Below, piece after piece: positions 25,609-35,112 of a DNA stretch of 64,000 nt. This stretch comes from Rhodospirillales bacterium (GTDB lineage Bacteria > Pseudomonadota > Alphaproteobacteria > Rhodospirillales > Casp-alpha2): NCBI GenBank assembly GCA_017644185.1, contig JAEPMA010000001.1:310001-374000 (forward strand), in the 5' to 3' direction. Within the stretch, counting starts at the first letter, position 1. Each line of letters begins with the position of its first letter. The notes under the pieces were generated by a model, which was not told the origin of the DNA, did not search any database, and saw only the letters and a list, made by a program, of their open reading frames with translations. A program made the position numbers and the translations under genes.

Positions 25609-26715
25609 TTAGGCGCTTCGCCGCTCGTCCCAGGGGTGGGCGATGGTCATGCCGTGCGCCTTCGCCTGGCGGCGTTCGAACGCGCGGCACGCTTCGTCAT
25701 GGTGGTGACCGCGAATGCCGCCACGAACCGTACCTGGTTCGATGGCCCGGAAGAAGTGACCCCAACTCTCCGGCAGTTGCACCGAGTCCGGCGGGGCCAG
25801 CCACAGTCGGCTCAACAGACGCTTCTTCGACGCCTCGTCAAAATCGATGTAGTCGGTTCTGGAATGCAGCATGACATGGTTGTTCAGAATCTGCAGATCG
25901 CCCGGTTGAAGGTACATCGTGTACATCAACTCGGGGCGGCTCAGAACCTGGTCCATCATATCCATGGTTTCGCGCTGGGCGTCCGTCCATTGCGGCACAC
26001 CTTCGATTTCCTGCGCGGTGCGTACCCGGTTGCGGTTCCATTTGCCGAACAGCCGTCCGTCAGCCGTGTCGTAAAGCGGCTGTGCATAATACGGCGCCTC
26101 GTCGGGGGCCTGCTCTTGGTTGCGGCTGAAATAGAAATCCTGCTGGGCGACTTCAGCCAGGTCCGGACGTTCGTCGCACAGCACCTGGAATGCGGCAACG
26201 CTCGACGAAATCATGCTCTGGCCGCCGGACTTCGCCTTGTTGTAGCAGGCCAGCGTCACGATATCGCAGCCGTCGGCATGGAAATCGAGCTTGGCGTTCG
26301 AAGAATAGCCGCGCCCGTTCGCTGCACGGTAATTGGTGCCGGCGTCTCGGACGGGTGAAATGTACTGGGACATCTTGCCCTGCGGGCGGGCCACCCCGGT
26401 ATGCAGGCCGATGGCCCAGTTCATCAACTCGAATTCCTGTTCGCTGATGCCGTCGCGCGGCAGTCCGTGAATAAGGGCAATGCCGCGGCCGTGGTAAGCT
26501 TCCTTGATGGCGGCGGAGATCGTATCCCACGCCGGTCCGAGGTCGAAATCTTCCATCGTATAGTCGAATAGCGGGCGTTCCGGGTCGAACGCCTTCTTGA
26601 TGGCTTGTGCCATCTGTTCGCGCGCCTTGTCGTCGACGTTGAATTCCCACCCTCGGTCGTTCTGCAGGTCGTCGACCCGCCACGCGGCGCGTGTATCGAA
26701 ATCATTTATGGTCAT
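25609..26715 (-). CDS. TauD/TfdA family 2-oxoglutarate dioxygenase
   Basis: A 368-residue Fe(II)/2-oxoglutarate enzyme. The iron ligands are H146-x-D148 (DFHADGCD) and a distal His in NNHVMLHSRTDY; the 2-oxoglutarate Arg follows in KRLLSRLWL. TauD-type enzymes hydroxylate substrates such as taurine, sulfate esters, aryloxyacids or carnitine-like amines. It is the first gene of the minus-strand unit (TauD - lyase - TRAP), divergent from a LysR gene. GGGAGGAAACCCA precedes the ATG. The substrate is unknown. Confidence 0.9.
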   Translation of the reverse strand: MTINDFDTRAAWRVDDLQNDRGWEFNVDDKAREQMAQAIKKAFDPERPLFDYTMEDFDLGPAWDTISAAIKEAYHGRGIALIHGLPRDGISEQEFELMNWAIGLHTGVARPQGKMSQYISPVRDAGTNYRAANGRGYSSNAKLDFHADGCDIVTLACYNKAKSGGQSMISSSVAAFQVLCDERPDLAEVAQQDFYFSRNQEQAPDEAPYYAQPLYDTADGRLFGKWNRNRVRTAQEIEGVPQWTDAQRETMDMMDQVLSRPELMYTMYLQPGDLQILNNHVMLHSRTDYIDFDEASKKRLLSRLWLAPPDSVQLPESWGHFFRAIEPGTVRGGIRGHHHDEACRAFERRQAKAHGMTIAHPWDERRSA

Positions 26716-26766
26716 TGGGTTTCCTCCCGCACTCGGACCGTTGGAGGGACTCTATGAGAAGGAGGA

Positions 26767-26797
26767 TTGAAATAAAAATATTATTATTTTATCAATT
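26767..26797. promoter_or_regulatory. AT-rich dyad between tauD-like and lysR genes
   Basis: ATTGAAATAAAA and TTTTATCAAT form an imperfect inverted repeat (one extra base in the left arm) in the 87-bp divergent intergenic region. This is a suitable site for LysR binding and for both promoters. Confidence 0.5.
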
Positions 26798-26802
26798 AAT
26801 AG

Positions 26803-27729
26803 ATGAATATGATCAATATATCCCCGGCCGATCTGGACGCCTTTCTCGCCGTTGCGGAAACCAGCAGTTTCCGTCAGGCGGCGCAGCATCTTGGCATATC
26901 GCAACCCAGTGTCTCCGCCCGCATTCAGCACCTGGAAGCGGTGCTGGGGGTCAAGCTGTTCGACCGGACCACGCGCCGCGTCGTCATAACCGACGCCGGG
27001 CAGCGCTTGCGGGGCCGGGTCGAACGGATGGTCGTCGACATGCGCAATCTGGTGCGGGAATTCCGCGACGAGGCGCACCTTGGCCGAGGCCGGGTCGTGG
27101 TGGGCGCTTCACCGTCAGTGGCGGCGGCTTTCCTCCCCAAAGTGATCGCCGAGTTCCAGCGCCGCCGGCCGGGGATCGAGGTGATATTGGTCGACGATTT
27201 CTTCGGCCAGGTCCTGGATCGTGTCACCCGGGGCGAGGTCGATCTTGCGGTGACCCCGGTCGTCAGCCGCGACGAGACGCTCATTTACGATGAACTTTTA
27301 CGCGACGTCTATCGGCTTGCGGTGCCGGACGATCACCCCCTCGCCGAACGGGACAGTGTCTCGGTCGCCGATATTCCAACCGCCAATCTGATGTCGATGC
27401 CCCCGGAGTCGGCGGCCTGGGCCCTGGTGCGCCGGGCCTTCGCGCAAGCAGGCGTGGAATATGCCCCCAGTTTCCAGACACGCGATGCGGTAACGCTTTT
27501 GTCATTGGTGAAACAAGGTGTCGGCGTTGGCCTGATGACCGAAATGCTGTCGTCGGTTCTGGATATGAAGGGAGTCAAAATGTTGTCCGTTCACGATGTG
27601 AATTTGGCACGGAGTATCTGCATCGTGCGCGCCCGCGACCGGACTCCCACCCCGGCGGCGGAAGCGATCTGTTCTCTGTTGATCGAAACGGCCCGCCGGC
27701 ATCCGCTTGGGAAAAGCATCGCCGCGTAA
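26803..27729 (+). CDS. LysR family transcriptional regulator
   Basis: A 308-residue LTTR. The N-terminal winged HTH (AETSSFRQAAQHLGISQPSVSARIQHLE) is followed by a periplasmic-binding-like effector domain opening GRVVVGASPSVAAAFLP. It is divergent from the dioxygenase gene and is expected to control the TauD-lyase-TRAP unit with an organic acid as coinducer. The ribosome binding site is not strong and lies in a very AT-rich stretch. Confidence 0.94.
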   Translation: MNMINISPADLDAFLAVAETSSFRQAAQHLGISQPSVSARIQHLEAVLGVKLFDRTTRRVVITDAGQRLRGRVERMVVDMRNLVREFRDEAHLGRGRVVVGASPSVAAAFLPKVIAEFQRRRPGIEVILVDDFFGQVLDRVTRGEVDLAVTPVVSRDETLIYDELLRDVYRLAVPDDHPLAERDSVSVADIPTANLMSMPPESAAWALVRRAFAQAGVEYAPSFQTRDAVTLLSLVKQGVGVGLMTEMLSSVLDMKGVKMLSVHDVNLARSICIVRARDRTPTPAAEAICSLLIETARRHPLGKSIAA

Positions 27730-27800
27730 TCAATCGTTCGAATAAAAGTAGAAAATGTGGTAGAGTTCACCCGGGTCTAAATCAGGGAACTCGACGCACG

Positions 27801-28337
27801 ATGATCATCAAGAATCGTGGTCCGTGGGCGTATCGCGCCTTTCCGTCGGAAACACCCGCCGGTGACTTCGGTCCGCTGGCGGCGTTTGTGGACCTGTGGC
27901 GCTCGAAATGGCCGGCCTACGACCGGTTCCCGCGCTGGGCCGATTTCAAGCTTCTCGATCTGCAGGACTGGTGGGGACAGATATCCCTTGCCGAAATGCA
28001 CCGTAACCCGACCAACCTGCGTTGGGTGCTCTGGGGATCCAAGGTCGCCGAGTGGTGGGGCGTCGATTATACCGGGCGCTACATTGCCGATATCCCTGAA
28101 GTCCGTGACGTCTGGACCAAGCACGAACGCGCCTATATGGACCGGCTGATCGACGAACGCCTGATCGGTTATGTCAGCGGCACGCTGGCCCCCCAGGATC
28201 GCAGCTATCACTATATAAACGGTGTCGATCTCCCGCTCGAGCAGGACGGCACGATTACCCATTTCGTGAGCGTCTACCGGCTTTGTGAGCCGATCCATAT
28301 GTTCACCCCGCCGCGCGCGCCGCTGTTCATCGTTTAG
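27801..28337 (+). CDS. Single-domain PAS_5 protein
   Basis: A 178-residue protein with the PAS_5 layout. FVDLWRSKWPAYDRFPRWADF corresponds to the conserved N-terminal element, followed by LRWVLWGSKVAEWWGVDYTGRY and YHYINGVDLPLEQDGTITHFVSVY. No membrane segment or output domain is present. A second, broken PAS_5 gene follows 43 nt downstream on the same strand, so this is a tandem pair. Confidence 0.86.
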   Translation: MIIKNRGPWAYRAFPSETPAGDFGPLAAFVDLWRSKWPAYDRFPRWADFKLLDLQDWWGQISLAEMHRNPTNLRWVLWGSKVAEWWGVDYTGRYIADIPEVRDVWTKHERAYMDRLIDERLIGYVSGTLAPQDRSYHYINGVDLPLEQDGTITHFVSVYRLCEPIHMFTPPRAPLFIV

Positions 28338-28380
28338 ACCCGTATTCGGTTCATCCCCGGTCCCGTTTTACATAGTGTGA

Positions 28381-28977
28381 ATGTGTGTGTTGCGGCTAAC
28401 CTCGGCCCCGGAGGTCGCGACGAGAAGGATGGCCGTGTTTGCACCGCACGGCGTCGAGGTGCGGCATATGCCCCTCGACGCCATGAATTCGGAACTGCTG
28501 TTAGAGGCTTATCAGACTTGGCAGGGCTGGTGCGGTGCGCGTAGGGCCCCGACCTGGCGCGATGTCGACCTGATCGCATTCCCGCCGGCTTTACTTCCTT
28601 TGATGACCGTCGTGGACGTGCTCGATAACGGGGATGATTACCGATATCGCTACTGGGGCTCATAACTGACCGGCTTGTTTGGCCGCGATGAAACGGGTTC
28701 GCTTTTGTCGGCTCACGGGGTTAGCCGGTCCGGCGAGATCAGGATGCTTCAGTTCTCGCAAGTGGTAAGGGAAGCGCAGCCGACGTTGTTCGTCACCGCC
28801 TTCATGAAGACCCAGCAGGTTGCCGCAGAAAAGATCAACCTGCGGCTGCCAGTCTGCGATGTCCCGGATCTGGTCTCCAAGATCATCACCCTCAGCACGA
28901 TTAAGCCTAGTAAAATCACCAGCCCCACCGCCTTGGCGGAGCACTTGTCGGAAATCTGGAAGAACAACAGCGGTTAA
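28381..28977 (+). pseudogene. PAS_5 gene interrupted by an in-frame TAA
   Basis: One reading frame spans the interval but contains a TAA at 28663-28665. Before it is a PAS_5 N-terminal half ending DYRYRYWGS; after it the frame continues as LTGLFGRDETGSLLSAHG. Together these form the normal PAS_5 core (compare LRWVLWGSKVAEWWGVDYTG in the neighbour). The joined length of ~198 residues fits the family. A single substitution (such as CAA or AAA to TAA) explains it. Either a recent pseudogene, a sequence error or stop read-through. The start may be the ATG at 28381 or at 28429. The 3' end overlaps the convergent YbaK gene by 4 nt. Confidence 0.82.
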
Positions 28978-29528
28978 TCCGCGCCCTGCTGGAATGTCTT
29001 GGATCTCTTGAAGCTGGGACGGAAAGGGGCCACGCCTTCGTTCGGTTCGGCGACGGTGTAGGAGATCACGCCGTCCGTGATGCGCGCCAGGTCATCGAAG
29101 GAAATTTCGAATACGCAGTGTGGGTGACCGGCTGCCGCGTAAATCCGCTCGAACCGTTTGAGCGAGCCATCGATCACCAAGGGGAGCGGGTGCGAAAGTC
29201 CGATAGGCGCCACGCCCCCGATGGTGAAACCGGTGATGCCCTTGACCTCTGACGCCTGTGGGCGGCGGACCTTGCCGTTCAGCTTCAACGACATCGCCAG
29301 CCGGTCTTCGGCAAGACTGTGATCGCCGGCGACGAGCGCCATCACGAACCTGTTGTCGACGCTGTAGCAGAGCGACTTGACGATGGCGCCGAGCGCGCAG
29401 CCGACGGCGGCGGCTGCGTCCTGCGCAGTGCGAGCGGTCTCCGCCATTTCCATCACCGTATCTTCAAGACCCGCTGACACAAGGGCGTCACGGACCCGTT
29501 TTACGGAAGGGCGTTCAAGGTTGCTCAT
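28974..29528 (-). CDS. YbaK/EbsC-type aminoacyl-tRNA deacylase
   Basis: A 184-residue YbaK-domain protein with the pattern AAAVGCALGAIVKSLCYSVDNRFVMALVAGDHSLA (catalytic Lys in AIVKSL) and GGVAPIGLSHPLP. The family hydrolyses mischarged tRNAs such as Ala- or Cys-tRNA(Pro); this is the single-domain form. It begins 22 nt after the GST gene on the same strand and is probably cotranscribed with it. Confidence 0.9.
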   Translation of the reverse strand: MSNLERPSVKRVRDALVSAGLEDTVMEMAETARTAQDAAAAVGCALGAIVKSLCYSVDNRFVMALVAGDHSLAEDRLAMSLKLNGKVRRPQASEVKGITGFTIGGVAPIGLSHPLPLVIDGSLKRFERIYAAAGHPHCVFEISFDDLARITDGVISYTVAEPNEGVAPFRPSFKRSKTFQQGAD

Positions 29529-29550
29529 CGTTCGGTATGTATTCTCACGT

Positions 29551-30180
29551 TCAGTTCAGGAACGGTACCGCCATGCCGCGCTCCACCGCTGGACGCGCGC
29601 CGACCTTTTCGAACCAGCGTTTCACGTTCGGAAACTCGTTCAGGTCGACCTGGTGGCGTTCGTAGCGGGAAATCCATGGATAGCAGGCGATATCGGCGAT
29701 CGAATAGTCGTCGCCGGCCAGGTATTCGTTTTCGGCGAGCTGTTTGTCCATGACGCCGTAAAGCCGCTTGGTTTCGTTGTGATAGCGTTTCTGGCCGTAG
29801 GGGACGACTTCTTTCGGATTGAACAGGAAGTGGTGCGCCTGGCCGACCATCGGGCCCAGACCGCCCATCTGCCACATCAGCCACTGCATGACCTTGGCGC
29901 GCTTGGCGGGCTCAGACGGCAAAAGCTCGGAGCCCGTCTTCTCGGCCAGATAGACGAGGATCGCGCCGCTCTCAAACAGGCTCAAAGGTTCGCCACCGGG
30001 GCCGTCCTCGTCGACAATCGCCGGGATGCGGTTGTTGGGCGAAATCGCCAGAAATTCGGGCGCGAACTGTTCGTCCTTGGAAATATTGATTTCGTGGGTC
30101 TGATATTCGAGCCCGAGTTCCTCGAGCATCAGCGAGACCTTGCGGCCGTTCGGCGTCCCCCAAGTATAAAGCTGTATCAT
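29551..30180 (-). CDS. Glutathione S-transferase, Nu-class (YfcG/YghU-like)
   Basis: A 209-residue GST. The N-terminal thioredoxin-like domain has TPNGRKVSLMLEELGLEY, with Thr-Pro-Asn as in Nu-class enzymes such as YfcG, and the GSH-binding NNRIPAIVD and FESGAILVYLAEK. The C-terminal helical domain has AGDDYSIADIACYPW. Members of this class show disulfide-bond reductase and peroxidase activity with two glutathiones. AGGGAGG lies ahead of the ATG. Confidence 0.92.
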   Translation of the reverse strand: MIQLYTWGTPNGRKVSLMLEELGLEYQTHEINISKDEQFAPEFLAISPNNRIPAIVDEDGPGGEPLSLFESGAILVYLAEKTGSELLPSEPAKRAKVMQWLMWQMGGLGPMVGQAHHFLFNPKEVVPYGQKRYHNETKRLYGVMDKQLAENEYLAGDDYSIADIACYPWISRYERHQVDLNEFPNVKRWFEKVGARPAVERGMAVPFLN

Positions 30181-30356
30181 GATTTACCCTGCCTCCCTTT
30201 GATTTCGTCGTCTTTGAGCTGACGAAGCATAGGTCATTCACTAAAGCGTGCAAGTCCCGCGCGCTTGTCACACACTGTTCAGGGTAAATGGATACAAACG
30301 ATACGCTAATATATATTGGTGGCGCATAGCGGGCTGTTGATGGCAGTTTAATTATT

Positions 30357-30896
30357 ATGAGCGACTACAACATCGAACGTTTGAACGTTCTTGTCGTCGA
30401 CGACAATCGGCACATGCGGTTTCTTGTCCGTATGATCCTGAAGTCACTCGGTGTCAGGGATATCATGGAGGCCGAGGAAGGCGCGTCGGCGCTGAAAACG
30501 CTCGGCAACTTCGATGCCGATATCGTGATCTGCGACTGGAACATGCAGCCGATGGACGGGATCGAGTTCACCAAGATCATCCGGACCAGCGACGACAGCC
30601 CCAACGCCTATGTCCCGATCATCATGCTGACGGGCCACACCGAGGTCAGCCGCGTGGTCACGGCGCGCGATGCGGGGGTCAACGAGTTCCTCGCCAAGCC
30701 TGTCTCGGCGAAGAAAATCTACCAGCGTATCAAGGTCATTCTCGATAATCCCCGCCAGTACGTCCGCACGCCGAGTTACTTCGGCCCCGACCGCCGCCGC
30801 CGCCAGGATCCGGAATACGACGGGTCCGACCGTCGCAAGACAGTTGCGCCTGGTGCCAAGAAGGCCGGCGCGGAACCGCAGGGCGCCAGTAACTAG
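30357..30896 (+). CDS. CheY-like response regulator with PDRR-rich tail
   Basis: A 179-residue protein. The receiver domain (about 8-130) has DD in LVVDDNRHM, phosphoacceptor Asp in VICDWNMQPMDG, Thr in IMLTGH and Lys in FLAKPV. A basic tail follows with FGPDRRRRQD and GSDRRK, a repeated (P)DRR element common in alphaproteobacterial stand-alone regulators. No output domain. Its stop is 1 nt from the convergent wecC stop. Confidence 0.92.
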   Translation: MSDYNIERLNVLVVDDNRHMRFLVRMILKSLGVRDIMEAEEGASALKTLGNFDADIVICDWNMQPMDGIEFTKIIRTSDDSPNAYVPIIMLTGHTEVSRVVTARDAGVNEFLAKPVSAKKIYQRIKVILDNPRQYVRTPSYFGPDRRRRQDPEYDGSDRRKTVAPGAKKAGAEPQGASN

Positions 30897-30897
30897 T

Positions 30898-32166
30898 TCA
30901 GGATTTCCACGCGCCGCGGGTGTCCATCACGTCCTTACCGGACAGATCGTCGAGCGTGATTTGGGCGAAAGCCTTGTGGTCCGTCAGCAACACGACCGTG
31001 CCAGACTGGGCGAGTGCATCTGTAAGAGTTGCCAACGTCACGCCATCCAGAGCTGCCAGCGCTTTCGGCAATTCATCAACATGCGGTTCGACGACCAGGA
31101 TCGGGTTGGGGATGCGCTTCCTCAATTCCTCGACCACGTGGATGGACGGGCTCTCTCTGAGGTCGTCGATGTCCGCCTTGTAGCTCAGGCCGAGACAGGC
31201 AACCGCGCCACCGCCTTTGACGTTCGCCAAATCCGAGACGCGTTCGGCGATGGTCGCCGGACGGCCGTCGTTGACGCGCCGGGCGGTCTGGATCAGGGGC
31301 GTGCGGTCGGGTGCCGATGCTGCGATGAACCACGGATCGACGGCAATGCAGTGACCACCGACCCCCGGTCCCGGGCTGAGGATGTTGACGCGCGGGTGGT
31401 AGTTGGCGAGCCGCACCACGTCGCGGACGTCGATGCCGAGCGGTTCGGCGACGTTGGCGAGTTCGTTGGCGAAAGCGATGTTGACGTCGCGAAAAGCGTT
31501 TTCCGAGAGTTTCACCAGTTCTGCCGTGGACGCGGTGGTCAGGTGCATGTCGCCCTCGACGACGGTCGCATAAAGCGCCTTGGTGCAGGCGGCGCAGTCA
31601 TCGCCGAGGCCGCCGATCACCCGATCGTTGCGGACCAGTTCCAACAGCACCCGGCCCGGGAGCACTCTTTCCGGGCTGTGCGCGATGCAGACGTCATGGG
31701 CGGCGGACGGGTTTTCCGGATCGGCCAGATTGAGGTCGCTTCTCGCGGCGCGGAGCCATTCACCAACCTGACGCGTGGCGCCGACGGGGACCGTGCTCTC
31801 GACCACCACCAGATCGCCTTTCTTGAGAACGGGGGCGATGGCGTGGGTCGCTGATTCCAAGTAGCTCAGATCGGGGTCATGGTTCTCGCCCTTGAACGGG
31901 GTTGGGACAGCGAGGATGAAGGCGTCGGCTTCGACCGGTTCGGTTCGTGCCGTAAGCTGGCCCTTGGAGACCGCGCCGTGCACGACCATGTCGAGATCGG
32001 GCTCGATGATGTGCGGTTTGCCGGCATTGATGCTGTCGACGGTCTTCTGATTGACGTCGACCCCCGTCACCCGAATGCCGCGGCTGGCGAGGACGGCAGC
32101 GGTCGGCAGACCGACATATCCCAGCCCGACCACGCATACATGCTCCATCTTCCGTTCACCCGGCAT
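30898..32166 (-). CDS. wecC: UDP-N-acetyl-D-mannosaminuronate dehydrogenase WecC
   Basis: A 422-residue UDP-glucose/ManNAc dehydrogenase. The NAD motif is [16 protein letters not shown], the catalytic Cys is in [15 protein letters not shown], and the C-terminal [15 protein letters not shown] is conserved. It oxidises UDP-ManNAc to UDP-ManNAcA, a precursor of surface polysaccharides. The first ATG has AGGAGGTCATGAATT ahead of it, inside the wecB 3' end; the genes overlap by 11 nt, so they are coupled. Confidence 0.94.
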   Translation of the reverse strand: MPGERKMEHVCVVGLGYVGLPTAAVLASRGIRVTGVDVNQKTVDSINAGKPHIIEPDLDMVVHGAVSKGQLTARTEPVEADAFILAVPTPFKGENHDPDLSYLESATHAIAPVLKKGDLVVVESTVPVGATRQVGEWLRAARSDLNLADPENPSAAHDVCIAHSPERVLPGRVLLELVRNDRVIGGLGDDCAACTKALYATVVEGDMHLTTASTAELVKLSENAFRDVNIAFANELANVAEPLGIDVRDVVRLANYHPRVNILSPGPGVGGHCIAVDPWFIAASAPDRTPLIQTARRVNDGRPATIAERVSDLANVKGGGAVACLGLSYKADIDDLRESPSIHVVEELRKRIPNPILVVEPHVDELPKALAALDGVTLATLTDALAQSGTVVLLTDHKAFAQITLDDLSGKDVMDTRGAWKS

Positions 32167-33274
32167 AATTCATGACCTCCTGGGCGATCCGTGCGGCCGC
32201 CTTGCCATCGCCATAGGGATTGTGGGCGCGGCTCATGGTCTCATAGGCATTGGCGTTGTCCAGCAATTCCGTGGCTTCAGCTAGGATCCGCGCTTTATCG
32301 GTGCCGACCAGCTTGACAGTGCCAGCGTCGACGGCTTCGGGGCGTTCGGTGACGTCGCGCATCACCAGTACCGGCTTGCCGAGGGACGGCGCCTCTTCCT
32401 GGATTCCGCCTGAGTCGGTGATGACGATGTGGGCGTTCGACATAAGATGGACGAACGACGGGTAATCGACCGGTGCCAGCAGATGGACGTTCTCGGTGCC
32501 GCCTAGGATCTCGTTGACCGGCCCCTGAACGTTCGGGTTCAGGTGGACGGGGTAGACGATATCCACGTCATCGCGTCCGGCGAGCGCCGCCAGCGCTTCG
32601 CAGATGTTCTTGAACCCGTCGCCGAAGTTCTCGCGCCGGTGTCCCGTTACCAGCACCATGCGGCGGCCGGATCGGGGGTAGGGAAGCGCGTCTTCGATGT
32701 CGCGCCTGAGACCGTCGTCCTGGGCAAGCTTGTCGCGGGTGATAAAGAGGGCATCGACCACCGTGTTGCCGGTGACAAAGATCCCCTGACTGTCCCGGCC
32801 TTCCTTCAGGAGGTTGTCGCGCGCGCCGTCGGTCGGCGCGAAATACAGTGTCGCGATCCCGTCCGTCAGGCGGCGGTTCACTTCTTCCGGAAAGGGGGCA
32901 TAGATATCGCCGGTTCTGAGACCTGCTTCGACATGGCCGACGGGAATTCTCTTGTAGAATGCGGCGAGTGCGGCGGCGAACGTGGTTGTCGTGTCGCCGT
33001 GCACCAGCACCATGTCGGGCTTCATATGTTCCAGGACGCCGGCGATGCCCTCCAGCACCGCGGCGGTAAGGCCTTCGAGGGTCTGGTTCGGACGCATCAG
33101 ATTGAGGTCAACGTCGGGGACGATATCGAACAGATCGAGCACCTGGTCGAGCATGCCCCGGTGTTGCGCGGTGACGCAGACACGGCTTTTGGCGCCGGCG
33201 GCGGTCAGGGCGTGCAGGACCGGGGCCATCTTGATCGCTTCGGGCCGGGTGCCAAATATGGAAAGAACCTGCAC
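32156..33274 (-). CDS. wecB: UDP-N-acetylglucosamine 2-epimerase WecB (non-hydrolysing)
   Basis: A 372-residue epimerase with the N-terminal [53 protein letters not shown] and the C-terminal [21 protein letters not shown]. It makes UDP-ManNAc for WecC. The preferred start is the GTG at 33274 with GAAAGGCGAAGC upstream; a TTG at 33325 would add an atypical 17-residue Arg-rich head. No other polysaccharide genes flank the pair. Confidence 0.94.
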   Translation of the reverse strand: MQVLSIFGTRPEAIKMAPVLHALTAAGAKSRVCVTAQHRGMLDQVLDLFDIVPDVDLNLMRPNQTLEGLTAAVLEGIAGVLEHMKPDMVLVHGDTTTTFAAALAAFYKRIPVGHVEAGLRTGDIYAPFPEEVNRRLTDGIATLYFAPTDGARDNLLKEGRDSQGIFVTGNTVVDALFITRDKLAQDDGLRRDIEDALPYPRSGRRMVLVTGHRRENFGDGFKNICEALAALAGRDDVDIVYPVHLNPNVQGPVNEILGGTENVHLLAPVDYPSFVHLMSNAHIVITDSGGIQEEAPSLGKPVLVMRDVTERPEAVDAGTVKLVGTDKARILAEATELLDNANAYETMSRAHNPYGDGKAAARIAQEVMNYAG

Positions 33275-33414
33275 GCTTCGCCTTTCAGTCCGTTGCGCCG
33301 GAAAATCCGCATGGCGGCGCTTCAAGCGCCTTTGGATATCGCTTGGTCCGGTTTAAGGCAAGTTTGGCTTTAACAGGCTCGGCGCTTTTCATAAGCTCGG
33401 ATCAAGGAGATCCC

Positions 33415-34239
33415 ATGACAAACATGTTCGCGTTGCGTTATTCCGGCTTCAAGTCCGCTGCTGCCCTGTTGGCGGCCACCGTTATTTTTGCCTTACCGGT
33501 GTCGGTTTTTGCCGACATGGTCCCGCATCAGGCGATCTATAACATGAAGCTGTCGTCGAACAGCCCGACATCGCGCTTCAACGGCCTGAACGGGGCTGCC
33601 GTATCGCAGATTGAGCGCACGTGCGAAGGCTGGGTCATCACCGAGCAGATCATCATGTCGATGCTGACCGTCGCCGGTGGCGCGATCGACCGCGAGATGA
33701 ACTTCAAGGCCAAGGAAAATTTCGACGGCACGTCATATTCTTTCGAAAGTGTCAGCGTCACCAACGGCGACACCAAAACGTATTCCGGAAGTGCCCGGCG
33801 CAAGGATGACGGTTCCGCGGAAGCCGAGTTCGTGACTCCTCAACCCTTCGAGATGCCGCTGCCCAAGGGCACGCGGTTTTACATTTCGACCACCAAATGG
33901 CTTCTCGATCTTGCGAAGTCCGGAAAGCGCACCGGGCAGGTCACGTCGTTCGACGGCACCGACGATGAGGGCCCACAGAAAGTCACCGCTTTCATCCTGC
34001 CGGATAGTATCGGTGGCGAGGGTCTGAACGGGGATGAAAAGCTGCTCGACCGCAAGGCGTGGCAGGCGCGGATGGCGTTCTTCAAACTGGACGGTCAGGC
34101 ATCCCAGCCGGAGTTCGAGATATCGCTTCGGTTGCTCGACAACGGGATCATCACGCACTTCGAACTGATCTTCGACAATTTGATTGTCGACCAGATCCTG
34201 CAGGACGTGTTGCCGGCGAAGGACGAGCGTTGCGGTTGA
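33415..34239 (+). CDS. eipB: EipB family cell-envelope integrity protein (DUF1849)
   Basis: A 274-residue exported protein. The signal peptide ends near VFADM. The mature part is beta-rich with DUF1849 features (HQAIYNMKLSSNSP, the GGAIDREMNF segment). Only two Cys occur in the mature chain: C70 (ERTCEGW) and C273 (DERCG). This matches the disulfide pair known in Brucella EipB, a periplasmic beta-spiral protein needed for envelope integrity. The ATG at 33415 has AAGGAGATCCC. It is followed by a PDZ protein on the same strand. Confidence 0.88.
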   Translation: MTNMFALRYSGFKSAAALLAATVIFALPVSVFADMVPHQAIYNMKLSSNSPTSRFNGLNGAAVSQIERTCEGWVITEQIIMSMLTVAGGAIDREMNFKAKENFDGTSYSFESVSVTNGDTKTYSGSARRKDDGSAEAEFVTPQPFEMPLPKGTRFYISTTKWLLDLAKSGKRTGQVTSFDGTDDEGPQKVTAFILPDSIGGEGLNGDEKLLDRKAWQARMAFFKLDGQASQPEFEISLRLLDNGIITHFELIFDNLIVDQILQDVLPAKDERCG

Positions 34240-34335
34240 TTAGAGCGGTTAACCATACGGGCACATGATTGTTGTGCCAACTTATTGGAATCGTTAGTTT
34301 CTAAGAGGTAACCAGCGCCGGGGGAGGCGTCGTCC

Positions 34336-35112
34336 ATGTTTGTTCGTACAGCACGCGGCCGCTTCAAACGCGTATTTTGCATGCTGACGCTGATTGTTCT
34401 GGCGTTCATCGCCGGGCACGCGCACGCGGACGAACGCGGGTTCCTCGGTATGCAGGTGCAGGGCAATTCCCCGAAAATCGCTGCCGCCATGGGGATCGAT
34501 ACCGCCATCGGGGTGCTGGTGCGTGATATCAGCGTCGACGGTCCGGCGTCCAACGCCGGTATCGCGCGGGGCGATATCATCCTGTCGCTGCACGGGGTCA
34601 CTCTGGATACCTTCGAGCGTCTGGTTCAGGTCGCGGGCGAGTTGAAAGTCGGCGACGAAATCGACGTCGTCGTGCTGCGCCTGGGGAAGAAAGTCCAGTT
34701 GAAGATGGCTGTGTCTGCTTGGCCGGACGGTTGGCAGATCGACAAATCCTCTTTCGCCGCTCAACCCGACCTGGGGCTGACGTTTGCCGCGCTGACACCG
34801 AAACTTCGTGATCATCTGGGTATCCGATGGGGCTCGGTCGGGATCGCGGTTTCCGTCTTCAACGACATGTTCGCGGGCGTGACGCCGCTCAGGCGCGGTG
34901 ATGTGGTAACGCAGATCAACCAACAACGCGTGTGGGAGCCGCAGCAGTTCCTCGACGCCTATGCCAAGGCGAAGAACGAGGGGCGGCCGTCATTATTGCT
35001 GCTGGTCGAACGGACGGACGGCTTCAAGTATATCCTGCAGCCGATCGTGCACCAGCCGATCGGTCAGCCGCTTCCGCCGGCTTTCAAATTGCCGGGTCAG
35101 AAAGGCGGCTAG
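34336..35112 (+). CDS. Exported PDZ-domain protein without a protease domain
   Basis: A 258-residue protein with an N-terminal signal/anchor helix (about 13-32) and two PDZ-like units. The first is around residues 33-120 (GFLGMQVQ ... DISVDGPASNAGIARGDIILSLHG). The second is around 150-235 (LGLTFAALTP ... FAGVTPLRRGDVVTQINQQRV). No catalytic domain is present. PDZ-only proteins of this sort may present substrates to periplasmic proteases or scaffold envelope complexes. GGGGGAGGCGTCGTCC precedes the ATG. Its TAG shares bases with the convergent DsbA stop (CTAG). Confidence 0.85.
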   Translation: MFVRTARGRFKRVFCMLTLIVLAFIAGHAHADERGFLGMQVQGNSPKIAAAMGIDTAIGVLVRDISVDGPASNAGIARGDIILSLHGVTLDTFERLVQVAGELKVGDEIDVVVLRLGKKVQLKMAVSAWPDGWQIDKSSFAAQPDLGLTFAALTPKLRDHLGIRWGSVGIAVSVFNDMFAGVTPLRRGDVVTQINQQRVWEPQQFLDAYAKAKNEGRPSLLLLVERTDGFKYILQPIVHQPIGQPLPPAFKLPGQKGG

